From: Nocardia concava NBRC 100430
GTDB lineage: Bacteria; Actinomycetota; Actinomycetes; Mycobacteriales; Mycobacteriaceae
Assembly (NCBI RefSeq): GCF_000308815.1
Contig: NZ_BAFX01000124.1
Location: forward strand, 148,624-212,623
DNA length: 64,000 bases
Direction of reading: 5' to 3'
The notes beneath the pieces are model-generated. The model made no database searches, was not told the origin of the DNA, and saw only the letters and a program-made list of their open reading frames with translations. Of this stretch, positions 40,607 to 49,104 are shown in pieces. Position numbers and translations under genes: made by a program. Positions within the stretch are counted from its first letter, which is position 1. Every line of letters begins with the position of its first letter.

Positions 40607-41449
40607 TCAGTCCCGCCAGAGCGCGCCGATGCGTTCCGCGTCCGCCTTGCCCTGGGCGCGACCGGCTTCCAGCGCCGGAACGCGGGTGGCGGAGTCGAGG
40701 GGGTTGACTCCGAAGGCGGTGATGGCCGCTTCGTCGGGTGCGATCACCTCGACCCGTGCTCCGGCCGCGACCAGTCCCGATACCTGCGCGTCGAGTTCCG
40801 CGTCCGGCATGGGCGCGATGATCAGGACCCGCGGATAGCCAGTCGCGAGGTCGGCATTGACCGAAGTCCGCACGCCGCCATCGGTGTAGCGCACGCCGTC
40901 CACGGTGGCGCACGGCCACACCATCGGCACCGCGGAACTGGCCGTCACCGCGTCGACCAGCGTGACGCCGGAATCCTTGTCGAACACCCGCAGCTCGCCG
41001 GTCTCGGCGTTCACGGCCGTGATCCGCAGTGCCCGCGCGGGCCAGTCGTGCTCGGGCAGCCGGGACTCGATGACGGCGCGGCGCTCGGGCTCGGGCACCG
41101 ACTCGGCGGCCAGCGCCAGCGCACCGATGCGCCGGCGCCGCTCGACCGAATCCACCGGCAGTTCCTCGATGGTCGCCCCGAGCTGCTCCCACAGCCCCGC
41201 GAACTTCTCCATGGAGGGCACGATCTCGCGGCTCTGCACCGCCGGATCCACCTGCCGCCGAACCAGTTCCGCGATCTCGACGCCGCTGCCCAGCTGGGCC
41301 GCCACATTGGATCCGGCCGAGGTGCCCTGCAGCAGATCCGCCTCGGTCACATCCACGCCCGCATCCGCCAGTCCGGCGACAATGCCCGTGGCCCACGCGA
41401 TTCCGGCCACTCCCCCGCCGCCGAGGACCAGCGCACGTTCGGTCGTCAT
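40607..41449 (-). CDS. patatin-like phospholipase/esterase
   Basis: A 280-residue patatin-fold hydrolase. The oxyanion loop is GGGGVAGIAW, the nucleophile elbow GTSAGS (Ser in GxSxG), and the catalytic Asp is in YTDGGVRTS. It is short and lacks a membrane anchor, as in RssA-type bacterial patatins. The substrate is unknown. The ATG at 41449 gives MTTERALVLGGGG; a start at 41461 would add four residues. Confidence 0.88.
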   Translation of the reverse strand: MTTERALVLGGGGVAGIAWATGIVAGLADAGVDVTEADLLQGTSAGSNVAAQLGSGVEIAELVRRQVDPAVQSREIVPSMEKFAGLWEQLGATIEELPVDSVERRRRIGALALAAESVPEPERRAVIESRLPEHDWPARALRITAVNAETGELRVFDKDSGVTLVDAVTASSAVPMVWPCATVDGVRYTDGGVRTSVNADLATGYPRVLIIAPMPDAELDAQVSGLVAAGARVEVIAPDEAAITAFGVNPLDSATRVPALEAGRAQGKADAERIGALWRD

Positions 41450-41536
41450 ACCCGTTCCCACTTTCTCACCGCTCGAAAGACACCCTGCGGTCTGAAAACT
41501 ACCGGCTCAACGGGGGAAACGGCGGCCGTGCGGCGA

Positions 41537-42010
41537 TCATTCCGTCACGTGGGTGGCCTGGGGGTTGGTGGCGTCGCGGATCACGCGCAGTCCCGCGGTG
41601 AGGTCCTCGAGTTGAGTCGGGGTGAGCAGTCCGGTGAACCAGCGCTCGACGCCCTCCAGATACGCGGGCAGCACGCGGGCCACGCGGGTGGCGCCGGCGG
41701 CGGTGAGGACGGCGTAGGAGCTGCGGCGGTCACCCGGATCGGCCTCGCGCCGCACGAAGCCATTGCGCTCCAGGCGATCCACCAGCCGGGTGACGCCGCT
41801 GGTGGACAGGCTGGTCTGGGTCGCCAGATCCGTCATGCGCAGCTTGCGGCCGGGTGAACGGCTCAGGCGCATCAGGGCATTCAGGTCGAGACCGGAGAGT
41901 CCATTGCTCTTCCAGGTCTCCTCCAGCCGGGCGACGAGCCCGTCGTGAGCCTCGTAGAGCAGTCCCATGGCGGTCAGCCTGGGGTCGTCGAAGAGATGCT
42001 TGGGATCCAC
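41537..42010 (-). CDS. MarR-family regulator
   Basis: A 157-residue winged-helix repressor. The recognition region is LATQTSLSTSGVTRLVDRLE, and the wing is RREADPGDRRSSYAVLTAAG. GTG 42010 gives the expected N-terminus (DPKHLFDDPRLTAMGLLYEA). It is divergent from the SGNH hydrolase, with interleaved promoters and a MarR-type TTGTTG-CAAC site between them, so it probably represses that gene and itself. Confidence 0.9.
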   Translation of the reverse strand: MDPKHLFDDPRLTAMGLLYEAHDGLVARLEETWKSNGLSGLDLNALMRLSRSPGRKLRMTDLATQTSLSTSGVTRLVDRLERNGFVRREADPGDRRSSYAVLTAAGATRVARVLPAYLEGVERWFTGLLTPTQLEDLTAGLRVIRDATNPQATHVTE

Positions 42011-42047
42011 GCTGACCAGCCTAAACCAAACGCTTTCAGTGGGGATA

Positions 42048-42097
42048 GTTGACACGCGGAATATTTGGGATATCTTGTTGTCAACGCAATATTCCGC
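42048..42097. promoter_or_regulatory. interleaved divergent promoters and MarR operator
   Basis: The plus strand has TTGACA (42049-42054), 16 nt, then TATCTT (42071-42076), a near-consensus sigma-70 promoter for the SGNH gene. The minus strand has TTGACA at 42084-42079 with TATTCC about 15 nt further for the MarR gene. Two perfect inverted repeats are interleaved: GTTGACA (42048) with TGTCAAC (42079), and GCGGAATATT (42056) with AATATTCCGC (42088). CTTGTTGTCAACGCAA is MarR-like. Confidence 0.7.
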
Positions 42098-42120
42098 AGT
42101 GCAACTAAATGGAGGTTCCG

Positions 42121-43248
42121 ATGACGACGCAGCTTTGGGTGGCGGGATACCGTGCGCCGCTGGTGAATCCGGCCGAGGTGATCAAGCTCGCCGAGCCGCG
42201 CACCTTCACCGGCGAGACCGTCCGCCAGCCGGTGCGGGTGGCCGGGACCGGGTCGTCGGTGCGGCTGCTGCTGACCAATCGATACGGCACGGAGGAGCTG
42301 GTGATCGGCGCGGCCCGGATCGCGGTCCGCAAGTCGGGCGGCGAGATCGTGGCCGAGACCGATACCGAGGTGCGGTTCGCGGGGTCCGCGTCGACCCGGA
42401 TTCCGGCCGGGGCCGACGCGGTCAGCGATCCGGTGGACTTCGCCGTCGAGGCGGGCGCCGAACTGGCCGTCAGTGTGTACCTGCCGGAGTCGGCGCGGCC
42501 GGCCTTCGCGCAACTCCCGGTCGAGAACGCCTGGATCAGCACCGGCGATCGGACGGGCGACGCTGCACCGTCCGATGCCGAGGAAACCGTCGGGCGGTTC
42601 TTCCTCACCGGAATCGACGTCGCTGTCGATTCCGCGGCTCCGGTGCTGGTGGCCTTCGGCGACTCATGGTTCGAAGGCTTCGGTTCCACCCACGGCGCGA
42701 ACCGGCGCTCGGTGGATGTGCTCAACGAGCGGCTGACCACCGGGTGGGCGGTCAATCAGGGCATCGGCGGCAACCGGCTGCTGACCGACGAGATCGGCGA
42801 GCACGGCCTGGCCCGGTTCGAACGGGACGCGCTGTCGGTGCCGGGTGCCGCGGCCGTGTGGGCCAACTTCGGCATCAATGACCTGATCCTGGCCGGGACC
42901 GCCACCGCCGAGCAGCTCATCGCGGGCTTCACCGCGCTGGCCGAGCGGGCGCACGCGGCGGGACTTCCCATCTACGCCAACACCATCGGGCCGTTCGGCG
43001 GTGCGATCTACCCGGGTCTGGCGGTGGCCGAGGGCATTCCGGTGCGGCGGGCGGTCAACGAGTGGCTGCGCTCCACCGAGGTGTTCGACGGCGTCTTCGA
43101 TGTGGCGGCGGCGGTGGAGAATCCGGAGGATCCGGACTTCATCCGGCCCGACCTCGACAGCGGGGACGGTATGCACCTCAATGACGCGGGCGCGCGGGCC
43201 ATGGCGGAGGCGGTGGATCTCACCGTGCTGCCGGCGGTGTTCCGCTGA
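42121..43248 (+). CDS. SGNH/GDSL hydrolase
   Basis: A 375-residue esterase-family protein. A beta-sandwich N-terminal domain (about 1-175) precedes the SGNH core. Block I is VAFGDSWFEGFG with the Ser nucleophile, block II Gly is in NQGIGGNRLL, block III Asn in ANFGINDLILAG, and block V Asp/His in SGDGMHLNDAG. No signal peptide is seen. The layout matches acetyl-xylan or rhamnogalacturonan esterase-like actinobacterial proteins; the substrate is unknown. GGAGG lies 5 nt before the ATG. It is controlled by the divergent MarR. Confidence 0.88.
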   Translation: MTTQLWVAGYRAPLVNPAEVIKLAEPRTFTGETVRQPVRVAGTGSSVRLLLTNRYGTEELVIGAARIAVRKSGGEIVAETDTEVRFAGSASTRIPAGADAVSDPVDFAVEAGAELAVSVYLPESARPAFAQLPVENAWISTGDRTGDAAPSDAEETVGRFFLTGIDVAVDSAAPVLVAFGDSWFEGFGSTHGANRRSVDVLNERLTTGWAVNQGIGGNRLLTDEIGEHGLARFERDALSVPGAAAVWANFGINDLILAGTATAEQLIAGFTALAERAHAAGLPIYANTIGPFGGAIYPGLAVAEGIPVRRAVNEWLRSTEVFDGVFDVAAAVENPEDPDFIRPDLDSGDGMHLNDAGARAMAEAVDLTVLPAVFR

Positions 43249-43265
43249 GTACCGCGCCGGCGGGA

Positions 43266-44684
43266 TCATGGCAGCCGCGGCCCGGCGGCCTGATCCTGCC
43301 GTAATCCGCCGGCCCACAGGTCATCCGCCACATCGCGGCCCAGCCGCACGCCACCGACGTTCTGTGACAGGTCCATGTGCCCGGCCGGATCGGTGGCATA
43401 GGCGTCGAAAGACCAGGCCACACCGAGGAATACGCGGCTGCGGGCATTCTCCTCCATCATCTGCCACAGGCCGCCCGGGAAGCGGCGGACATGGCGGGGA
43501 CGCTGGACGCCGTGGTTGTCGGTGGTGCGGCCGTCGAGTTCCTCGGAGACGAAACCCATACCGTCGGCAAGGATGTCGGGGCCCTCGGCCGCCACATCGT
43601 AGTAGCGGCGAATGGTTTGCAGGGCCGCGCCGCCGAGGGCAGCATGCGCGGAGGGATAGGCCGGGGAGGGCGGGGTGAAGTTGGCCGCGATCTCATTGCT
43701 GCGGGGTGCGCCGTACGGCAGCCAGCCCGGATCGCAGTCGGCGTCGAGGCCGGTGCCCGGCACCGCCTCCGGGCCCAGCGTCGGATCGAATTCGCGGATG
43801 CCCAGGACGGGCCGCCAGAGGTTGTGCCGGTATTTGTCGTCCCAGCACAGGATCGCGGCGTCTGCCAGGGCGGTGTTGACCAGGGCGAACAGCCGGGCGT
43901 TCTGTTCCACGTCATTGCCGCGGGCGACGGCGATCTCACCGGTGATGCGGTTGAACAGGCGCGGCAGGCTGCCGAGCTGCTTCGCGCCGTCGTAGGCCCA
44001 GAACAGGCCGCGCAGGGTCTCGTCGGTGGTGCGGGCGGGCCAACCGGCGGGCAAGCTCGCCATCGATTCGGCGGCAATGCCTTTGGCTCGGACCTCGCGC
44101 AGGGCGGCCAGGTAGCGGGGGTCGTTGTCCTTGGGCGGCGGGTCGAGGGTGTAGCGGCTGGTGACCGCGAAGCAGCGTGAGCGCGCGCCGTACCGCGGTG
44201 CGTAGTAACCCTGTTTCGGGTTGACCGGGTCGGGGCGGTGACCGGGCGGGGCGGTGTCGGGGGTGTAGTCGGTATCGCTCAGATTCGGGTCACCGGCGCG
44301 GGCCTTGAGGATCGCGCGGCCGACGGCCTGCCCGTGGGTGCTGCCGCGGCCGGTGCCCGGCCCGCGTAAACCGGCCTCGCGCAGGGCCTTGTCCAGTCGC
44401 GGGGTCTGCGTCGGATAGAGCACGGACAGCGTGGTGTGGGCGGCCACGGCGATGGCGGCATCGGGCGCCGCGCCATTGGACGCCACCGGCGGGGTGGTCA
44501 GCCAGGTGCCGTGCGGTGCACCGAAAATGCTGAAGAGGGCATCGTGCATGGCCAGGTGCACCATGGCCAGGGCACGAGAACTGCCGGCCGGACCGCGGGA
44601 CCCGCGTTCCACGGGTTTGATATCGGTGTGCGCCATGCGGTCCGACTCCAGCGCCACCGCGTTCCAATACAGGATTTGATCCAC
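43266..44684 (-). CDS. vanadium-dependent haloperoxidase relative with altered active site
   Basis: A 472-residue protein of the vanadium haloperoxidase/PAP2 superfamily. The start (DQILYWNAVALESDRMAHTD) and the motif-bearing half are typical of actinobacterial members. Vanadate-pocket motif 1 is present (K-x6-RP in DDKYRHNLWRPVLG), and motif 2 is PSAH (usual PSGH). Motif 3 reads SRVFLGVAWSFDA instead of SRxxxGxHxxxD: the His that ligates vanadium is Ala, encoded by GCC at 43416-43418. A halogenating or peroxidase role is therefore doubtful. GTG 44684 has GGGAGA upstream. Confidence 0.8.
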   Translation of the reverse strand: MDQILYWNAVALESDRMAHTDIKPVERGSRGPAGSSRALAMVHLAMHDALFSIFGAPHGTWLTTPPVASNGAAPDAAIAVAAHTTLSVLYPTQTPRLDKALREAGLRGPGTGRGSTHGQAVGRAILKARAGDPNLSDTDYTPDTAPPGHRPDPVNPKQGYYAPRYGARSRCFAVTSRYTLDPPPKDNDPRYLAALREVRAKGIAAESMASLPAGWPARTTDETLRGLFWAYDGAKQLGSLPRLFNRITGEIAVARGNDVEQNARLFALVNTALADAAILCWDDKYRHNLWRPVLGIREFDPTLGPEAVPGTGLDADCDPGWLPYGAPRSNEIAANFTPPSPAYPSAHAALGGAALQTIRRYYDVAAEGPDILADGMGFVSEELDGRTTDNHGVQRPRHVRRFPGGLWQMMEENARSRVFLGVAWSFDAYATDPAGHMDLSQNVGGVRLGRDVADDLWAGGLRQDQAAGPRLP

Positions 44685-44824
44685 TTTCGCTGTCTCCCAG
44701 AGATTTTTCGAGAACTGCGCTCGCGGCATCCAGCATCGGACTCGGATCGGGAGAACTCCGCAGTAGTGGGCTACCCGAATTCCGGGGCTGGATCGACCTC
44801 ATTGCGAGTAGCGGCGCGTCTCGG

Positions 44825-46393
44825 TCAGCGCGGCTTCACCTCGGCCAGCAGTTCGGGGCCGTGCGACTCCAGGCGGAGGGTGGCCCGGCGGATTCCGATT
44901 GCTGTGGCGGCCACGCCGAGCAGCAGACCGACCGGTAGGGCTGCCCATTGGAGCAGTGAATTGTGCAGGGCCGCACCGACTCCCAGGATTACCAGCACCG
45001 GGATGGACGCCAGCAACTGAACGATGCCCACCACGAACTGCATGAGGATCTTCGCGCAGCCCGGATTGCCATTGCCCGCGAAGGGATTGCCGCGCTGGGG
45101 CGGGAGCGCGAAGGCGGCATGCGTGGACAGGAACACCACACCTCCCGCCCCCACCCCGAGCAGCACCGGAAGCGTCGACACCGCCCACGGGTACATCTCG
45201 GCGTGCCCGGTGGCGCCGGGCAGGATGAGGGTGGCGAGCACCGACACCGGGGCGACCAGCAGCAGCCACGCGTAGGCGCGGCCACGCACATCCGGGCGGG
45301 CCGCGCCCGGGATCACCAGGGTCTGCCAGACGGCGGTGCCGTCGAAGCCGTAGAGGTTGGTGCTGGACATGGTGGCCAGCCAGACCACGAAAGCGCCGGA
45401 GAACGGGACGGTTTGGATGCCGTTCGCGCGAATGGTCAGGAAGAACGGCAGCACGAAGCCGACCAGCAGCAGCGGCAGCAGGGCCGCGCGGCGGCGGCCG
45501 TCGCGCCACCAGGTGCGCAGTTCCTTGGTGACCATCGCGCCGACCGGGGTGGCGGGGATGACCCGATCCAGCAGGCCGCCACCGGTATCCACGATCTGGC
45601 CGGCCGGGGCGGGCGGGGTGGTGAGCCGCCGGCCCAGCAGGACCGCCCAGGCCTGCCACAGCAGGACGGCGAGCAGGGCGAGACCGGCGAGCGGCAGCAG
45701 AGCGAGCGGATAGCTGCCCCGCGAGGCGAGCTCCACGGCGTAGGGAGCCCAGCCCGACGGCACCGCGCGCAACGCCACCGACAGGCTTCCGGTATCGCTG
45801 TCCAATTTCGGGCCGAGGGTGCCGATCAGCAGATTCAGTGGGTAGTAGGCCAATCCGATGAGCGCCGCGAACAGCACGCCGATGTCCCGGCCGCGCCGCG
45901 AGCGCATGGCCGCGCCCAGCCAGGCCACCACCACCCGCGACAACATCACCACGAACAGCAGCTGGAGCACCGCGCCCAGCGCCGCGATTCCCATGGGGCC
46001 CAGGCCTTCCGGGGCGGCCAGCAGGACCAGTCCGCCGAAGGCGATCAGGTTGACGATCGGGGCCGGTCCGACGAAGGCGGCGGCGGCCAGACCGTAGGCC
46101 AGTTGCCGAGTCGTCAAGGGCAGCAGGCGGAATTGCTCCGGCTGCAGGGTCTCATCGCTGCTGCCGGTGAGCACCGGGCCGCAGATCCACCCGAGGGTCC
46201 AGGCCGCGAACAGGGCCGCGGCGATGGTGACGCCGCCGTGCAGGGTCTCATGGGCGGTGGCGATGAGCACCGCGGTGATGCCCGCGGCGATGAGCCCGAA
46301 GATGCTGCCCATCCAGAAGTTCAGTGCCGCACGGCCTTCGTGCATGTGCCGCCTGGTGATCACCAGGCGCATGCGGATCAGGACGCCAACCAC
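44825..46393 (-). CDS. ABC transporter permease
   Basis: A 522-residue integral membrane protein with about 12 hydrophobic segments (for example LNFWMGSIFGLIAAGITAVL, LPLAGLALLAVLLWQAWAVL, YAWLLLVAPVSVLATLILPG). It resembles ABC-2-type exporter permeases of actinobacteria. The GTG at 46393 lies inside the end of the ATPase gene (16-bp overlap), with GAGGAGG 7 nt upstream, so it is translationally coupled to it. It forms the channel of the exporter; the cargo is unknown. Confidence 0.85.
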   Translation of the reverse strand: MVGVLIRMRLVITRRHMHEGRAALNFWMGSIFGLIAAGITAVLIATAHETLHGGVTIAAALFAAWTLGWICGPVLTGSSDETLQPEQFRLLPLTTRQLAYGLAAAAFVGPAPIVNLIAFGGLVLLAAPEGLGPMGIAALGAVLQLLFVVMLSRVVVAWLGAAMRSRRGRDIGVLFAALIGLAYYPLNLLIGTLGPKLDSDTGSLSVALRAVPSGWAPYAVELASRGSYPLALLPLAGLALLAVLLWQAWAVLLGRRLTTPPAPAGQIVDTGGGLLDRVIPATPVGAMVTKELRTWWRDGRRRAALLPLLLVGFVLPFFLTIRANGIQTVPFSGAFVVWLATMSSTNLYGFDGTAVWQTLVIPGAARPDVRGRAYAWLLLVAPVSVLATLILPGATGHAEMYPWAVSTLPVLLGVGAGGVVFLSTHAAFALPPQRGNPFAGNGNPGCAKILMQFVVGIVQLLASIPVLVILGVGAALHNSLLQWAALPVGLLLGVAATAIGIRRATLRLESHGPELLAEVKPR

Positions 46394-47145
46394 GACAGGC
46401 CCTCCTCGCCGCCCACGCGGCCGCCGACGAATCGCACGAAGGCCTCTTCCAGGGTGCCGTCGCCGCGGACCTCGGCGAGCGTGCCGCCCGCGACCACCCG
46501 GCCGCGATTGATGACGGCGACCCGGTCGCACATGCTCTCGACCAGGGCCATGACGTGGCTGGAGAGCACCACCGAGCCGCCCGCGGCCACGAAGCGTTGC
46601 AGGATGGTGCGGATGGTGCCGGCCGAGACCGGGTCCACCGCCTCGAAGGGTTCGTCCAGGACCAGCAGTTTCGGTGCGTGCAGCAGGGCGGTGGCGAGGC
46701 CGATCTTCTTGCGCATACCGGCCGAATAGTCCACCACCACGGTGTTTTCCGCGTCGGTGAGTTCGAGGACGGTCAGCAGTTCGTCGGCGCGGCCGACCAC
46801 GGTCGCCTTGTCCATGCCGCGCAGCAGGCCGGTGAAGTTCAGCAGTTCCCGGCCGGTCAGGCGTTCGGGCAGGGCCAGGCCGTCGGGCAGGACGCCGACC
46901 GCGGCCTTGGCGCGGACCGGGTCGGACCAGACGTCGGTGCCGAAGATGCGCGCGGTGCCCTGGTCGGGGCGCAGCAGGCCGACCGCCATGGAGAGGGTGG
47001 TGGTCTTGCCCGCGCCATTGGGGCCGACCAGGCCGAAGAAGGAGCCCGGTGGCACCTTCAGGCTCACGCCGTCGACCACCCACGGTCCCCCGAACCGCTT
47101 GTACAAGCCGTCGAGGTCGAGCGCCAGTTGCCCATTGGTCGTCAT
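46378..47145 (-). CDS. ABC transporter ATPase
   Basis: A 255-residue ATP-binding subunit. Walker A is GPNGAGKTT, the ABC signature is YSAGMRKKIGLA, Walker B is LLVLDEPFEAVDP, and the switch His is in LSSHVMALVE. The signature YSAGMRKK matches the DrrA/ABC-2 exporter type. The ATG at 47145 has GGAGGGG upstream. It forms a two-gene exporter with the downstream permease. It could export a lipid, peptide or antibiotic; nothing in the sequence decides. Confidence 0.93.
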   Translation of the reverse strand: MTTNGQLALDLDGLYKRFGGPWVVDGVSLKVPPGSFFGLVGPNGAGKTTTLSMAVGLLRPDQGTARIFGTDVWSDPVRAKAAVGVLPDGLALPERLTGRELLNFTGLLRGMDKATVVGRADELLTVLELTDAENTVVVDYSAGMRKKIGLATALLHAPKLLVLDEPFEAVDPVSAGTIRTILQRFVAAGGSVVLSSHVMALVESMCDRVAVINRGRVVAGGTLAEVRGDGTLEEAFVRFVGGRVGGEEGLSWLAS

Positions 47146-47213
47146 TGCCCCTCCTCGGGCGCACGCTTCGGTGTCCAACGCCCACGATACGGGCGAAGCC
47201 GCTGTTCACAGAC

Positions 47214-48245
47214 TTATCGTGGCGTGATCGGATACTGCAACGCGTGCAGGGCTACGGCCAGGTCGGCGAGGTGTTCGGGGGCCGGGGTGTAGCCGGGGAA
47301 GTAGACGCAGACGCGGTCGGCCACGTCGCCGAAGCGGGCGCGGATGGCGGTGGCGCAGTCCTCGGGGGTGCCGAGGACCGCGAAGGTTTCGAGCATGGAG
47401 TCGTCGATGTGGTCCGACATGTCCTGGTAGGCGGCGCGTTTCGCCATCGCGTCGAGGGTGGGCTGGAGGTGGGCGTGGCCTTCGATCTCGAGGACCGGTA
47501 GGTAGGCGGGGGTGGAGGCGTAGAAGGCGATCAGTTTGCGGACACCGGTCAGGGCTTGGTCGAGTTCCTCCTGTGTACGGCCGATTGCCGCCATGACCTG
47601 GGGGATGATGGCGAAATCCGCGAGATCGCGGCCCGCGCGGTTCAGGCCGTGGTGTACCGCAGGCATGGTGCGGTCGCGGAAATGCTTCGCGCTGTTGAAC
47701 GGCATGACGAGCAGGCCGTCGGCGGTCGCGGCGGCGGTGCGGGTCATGATCGGACCGAGCGCGCCCAGCAGGACCGGCGGCGGGCCGTACGGGTTGGGGC
47801 CCGGGTGGAAGGCGGGCGGCATCAGCGTGTGGCGGGTGAATTCGCCGCGGAAGTTCAAGGGTTCGCCGGTCTGCCACGCGTTCAGGATCGCCTTGACCGC
47901 GGTGACGAATTCGCCCATGCGGGCGGCGGGGCGGGACCAGGTCGCGCCGTAGCGGTGTTCGATGTGCGGGCGGATCTGGGAGCCCAGGCCGAGGCGGAAG
48001 CGGCCGCGGCTGAGGAGGTGCAGGTCGTAGGCGGCGTGGGCGGCGTGCAGGGGGCTGCGGGGCGGGGCCACGGCGACATTGGTCATCAGGTCCAGGTCGG
48101 TGGTGGGGGCGACCGCGGCCAGGGGGACGAAGACGTCGTGCGCGCCCTCGAAGGTGAACAGGCCGTCCACGCCGAGGGCGGCGAATTCCGCTGCGCGGGT
48201 GAGGAGTTGGTCCGGGCGGGCGGCGAGCTGGATGTCGAGGCGCAT
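47214..48245 (-). CDS. LLM-class F420-dependent oxidoreductase
   Basis: A 343-residue luciferase-like protein of the mycobacterial/nocardial TIGR03617 type: MRLDIQLAARPDQLLTRAAE, LMTNVAVAPPRSPLHAAHAA, RFRLGLGSQIRPHIEHRYGA. It uses F420 in most characterised relatives and reduces or oxidises small hydrophobic substrates. It is divergent from the IclR regulator with a candidate operator between, so it may belong to the same catabolic unit as the following enoyl-CoA hydratase. Confidence 0.88.
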   Translation of the reverse strand: MRLDIQLAARPDQLLTRAAEFAALGVDGLFTFEGAHDVFVPLAAVAPTTDLDLMTNVAVAPPRSPLHAAHAAYDLHLLSRGRFRLGLGSQIRPHIEHRYGATWSRPAARMGEFVTAVKAILNAWQTGEPLNFRGEFTRHTLMPPAFHPGPNPYGPPPVLLGALGPIMTRTAAATADGLLVMPFNSAKHFRDRTMPAVHHGLNRAGRDLADFAIIPQVMAAIGRTQEELDQALTGVRKLIAFYASTPAYLPVLEIEGHAHLQPTLDAMAKRAAYQDMSDHIDDSMLETFAVLGTPEDCATAIRARFGDVADRVCVYFPGYTPAPEHLADLAVALHALQYPITPR

Positions 48246-48286
48246 GGGCCAGCTCTAACAGGCGGTTCGCGGGCGCGGGGGTGGTC

Positions 48287-48303
48287 GTTTCAGCCAGTGG
48301 AAC
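48287..48303. promoter_or_regulatory. IclR operator candidate
   Basis: GTTTCAGCCAGTGGAAC has the dyad GTTnCA-N5-TGnAAC, 55 bp before the IclR gene and 42 bp upstream of the LLM gene. Its shape suits IclR-type sites. It is a pattern match only. Confidence 0.35.
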
Positions 48304-48357
48304 CGGGGCTTCCGGCGGAGTCCTCGCCGGGGGTTAGCTTCGGATCGGAGGTATGTG

Positions 48358-49104
48358 ATGGAGAGCAGGCCGTCGATGATCGAGCGCATGACCGATGTGC
48401 TGGACGTTTTCAGCGCCGAGTCCGAGCCGGTCGCACTCGATGCCGTGGCTGCGGCCACCGGGCTGCCGCGCACCACGGCATACCGGATCATTCGCGAACT
48501 GGTCCGTTTGGAGTGGCTCGAAGCCGATCGCGGCGGGCATCGACTCGGCAGGCAGGCCTTCGATCTGACTGCGCGGCAACGGGAATGCGGCGAGCTGCGG
48601 GCGGCAGCCGGTCCGGGCCTGCATGCGCTGCACCGGACTGCCGGTGTCACAACACATCTGGGCATTCTGGAAGGCCGCCGCATCCGCTACCTCGACAAGA
48701 TCGGTGCCGAGTCAGCCGTGCCGCCACCGCTGGCCGGTTCCCGAATCGCGGCCGATCGCAGCGCCCTGGGCTGGGCAGTGCTGGCCACCATGGGACCGGA
48801 ACGCGTCGACGCCCTGTTCACCACCCGCTCCGACCCGTCGCGACTGCGCCGACTCCACACCCGCCTGCACCGAACCCGGGCCCGGCAGGGCCTGGCGATC
48901 AGCGAAGCCGACCGCTGCCCCATGCGCATCGCCGCCGTCGCCGCCCCCGTCCGCCACCCCGATGGCACTGTCCTGGGCGCGATTTCGGCCCTGGGCCGCG
49001 GCATCCCCATCGACCGCCTCGCCCCCATGGTGCTGGCCACCGCCCGCGGCACCACCGAGGCCCTCCGCTCCACCGAAGCCCGCCGCCCCCAGGATCCCCG
49101 ATGA
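48358..49104 (+). CDS. IclR-family transcriptional regulator
   Basis: A 248-residue regulator: an N-terminal winged helix (LDAVAAATGLPRTTAYRIIR) and a C-terminal IclR ligand domain (THLGILEGRRIRYLDKIGAE, IAAVAAPVRHPDGTVLGAIS). ATG 48358 is preferred because GGAGG lies 7 nt upstream; GTG 48355 is an alternative. Its stop overlaps the next start (ATGA at 49101-49104), so it is co-translated with the hydratase it probably regulates. Confidence 0.9.
   Translation: MESRPSMIERMTDVLDVFSAESEPVALDAVAAATGLPRTTAYRIIRELVRLEWLEADRGGHRLGRQAFDLTARQRECGELRAAAGPGLHALHRTAGVTTHLGILEGRRIRYLDKIGAESAVPPPLAGSRIAADRSALGWAVLATMGPERVDALFTTRSDPSRLRRLHTRLHRTRARQGLAISEADRCPMRIAAVAAPVRHPDGTVLGAISALGRGIPIDRLAPMVLATARGTTEALRSTEARRPQDPR

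Noticed and set aside
46394..47209. Upstream extension of the ABC permease frame
   Set aside because: It runs antiparallel in codon phase to the ATPase coding region and is Arg/Gly-rich; GTG 46393 with a strong ribosome binding site is the real start.
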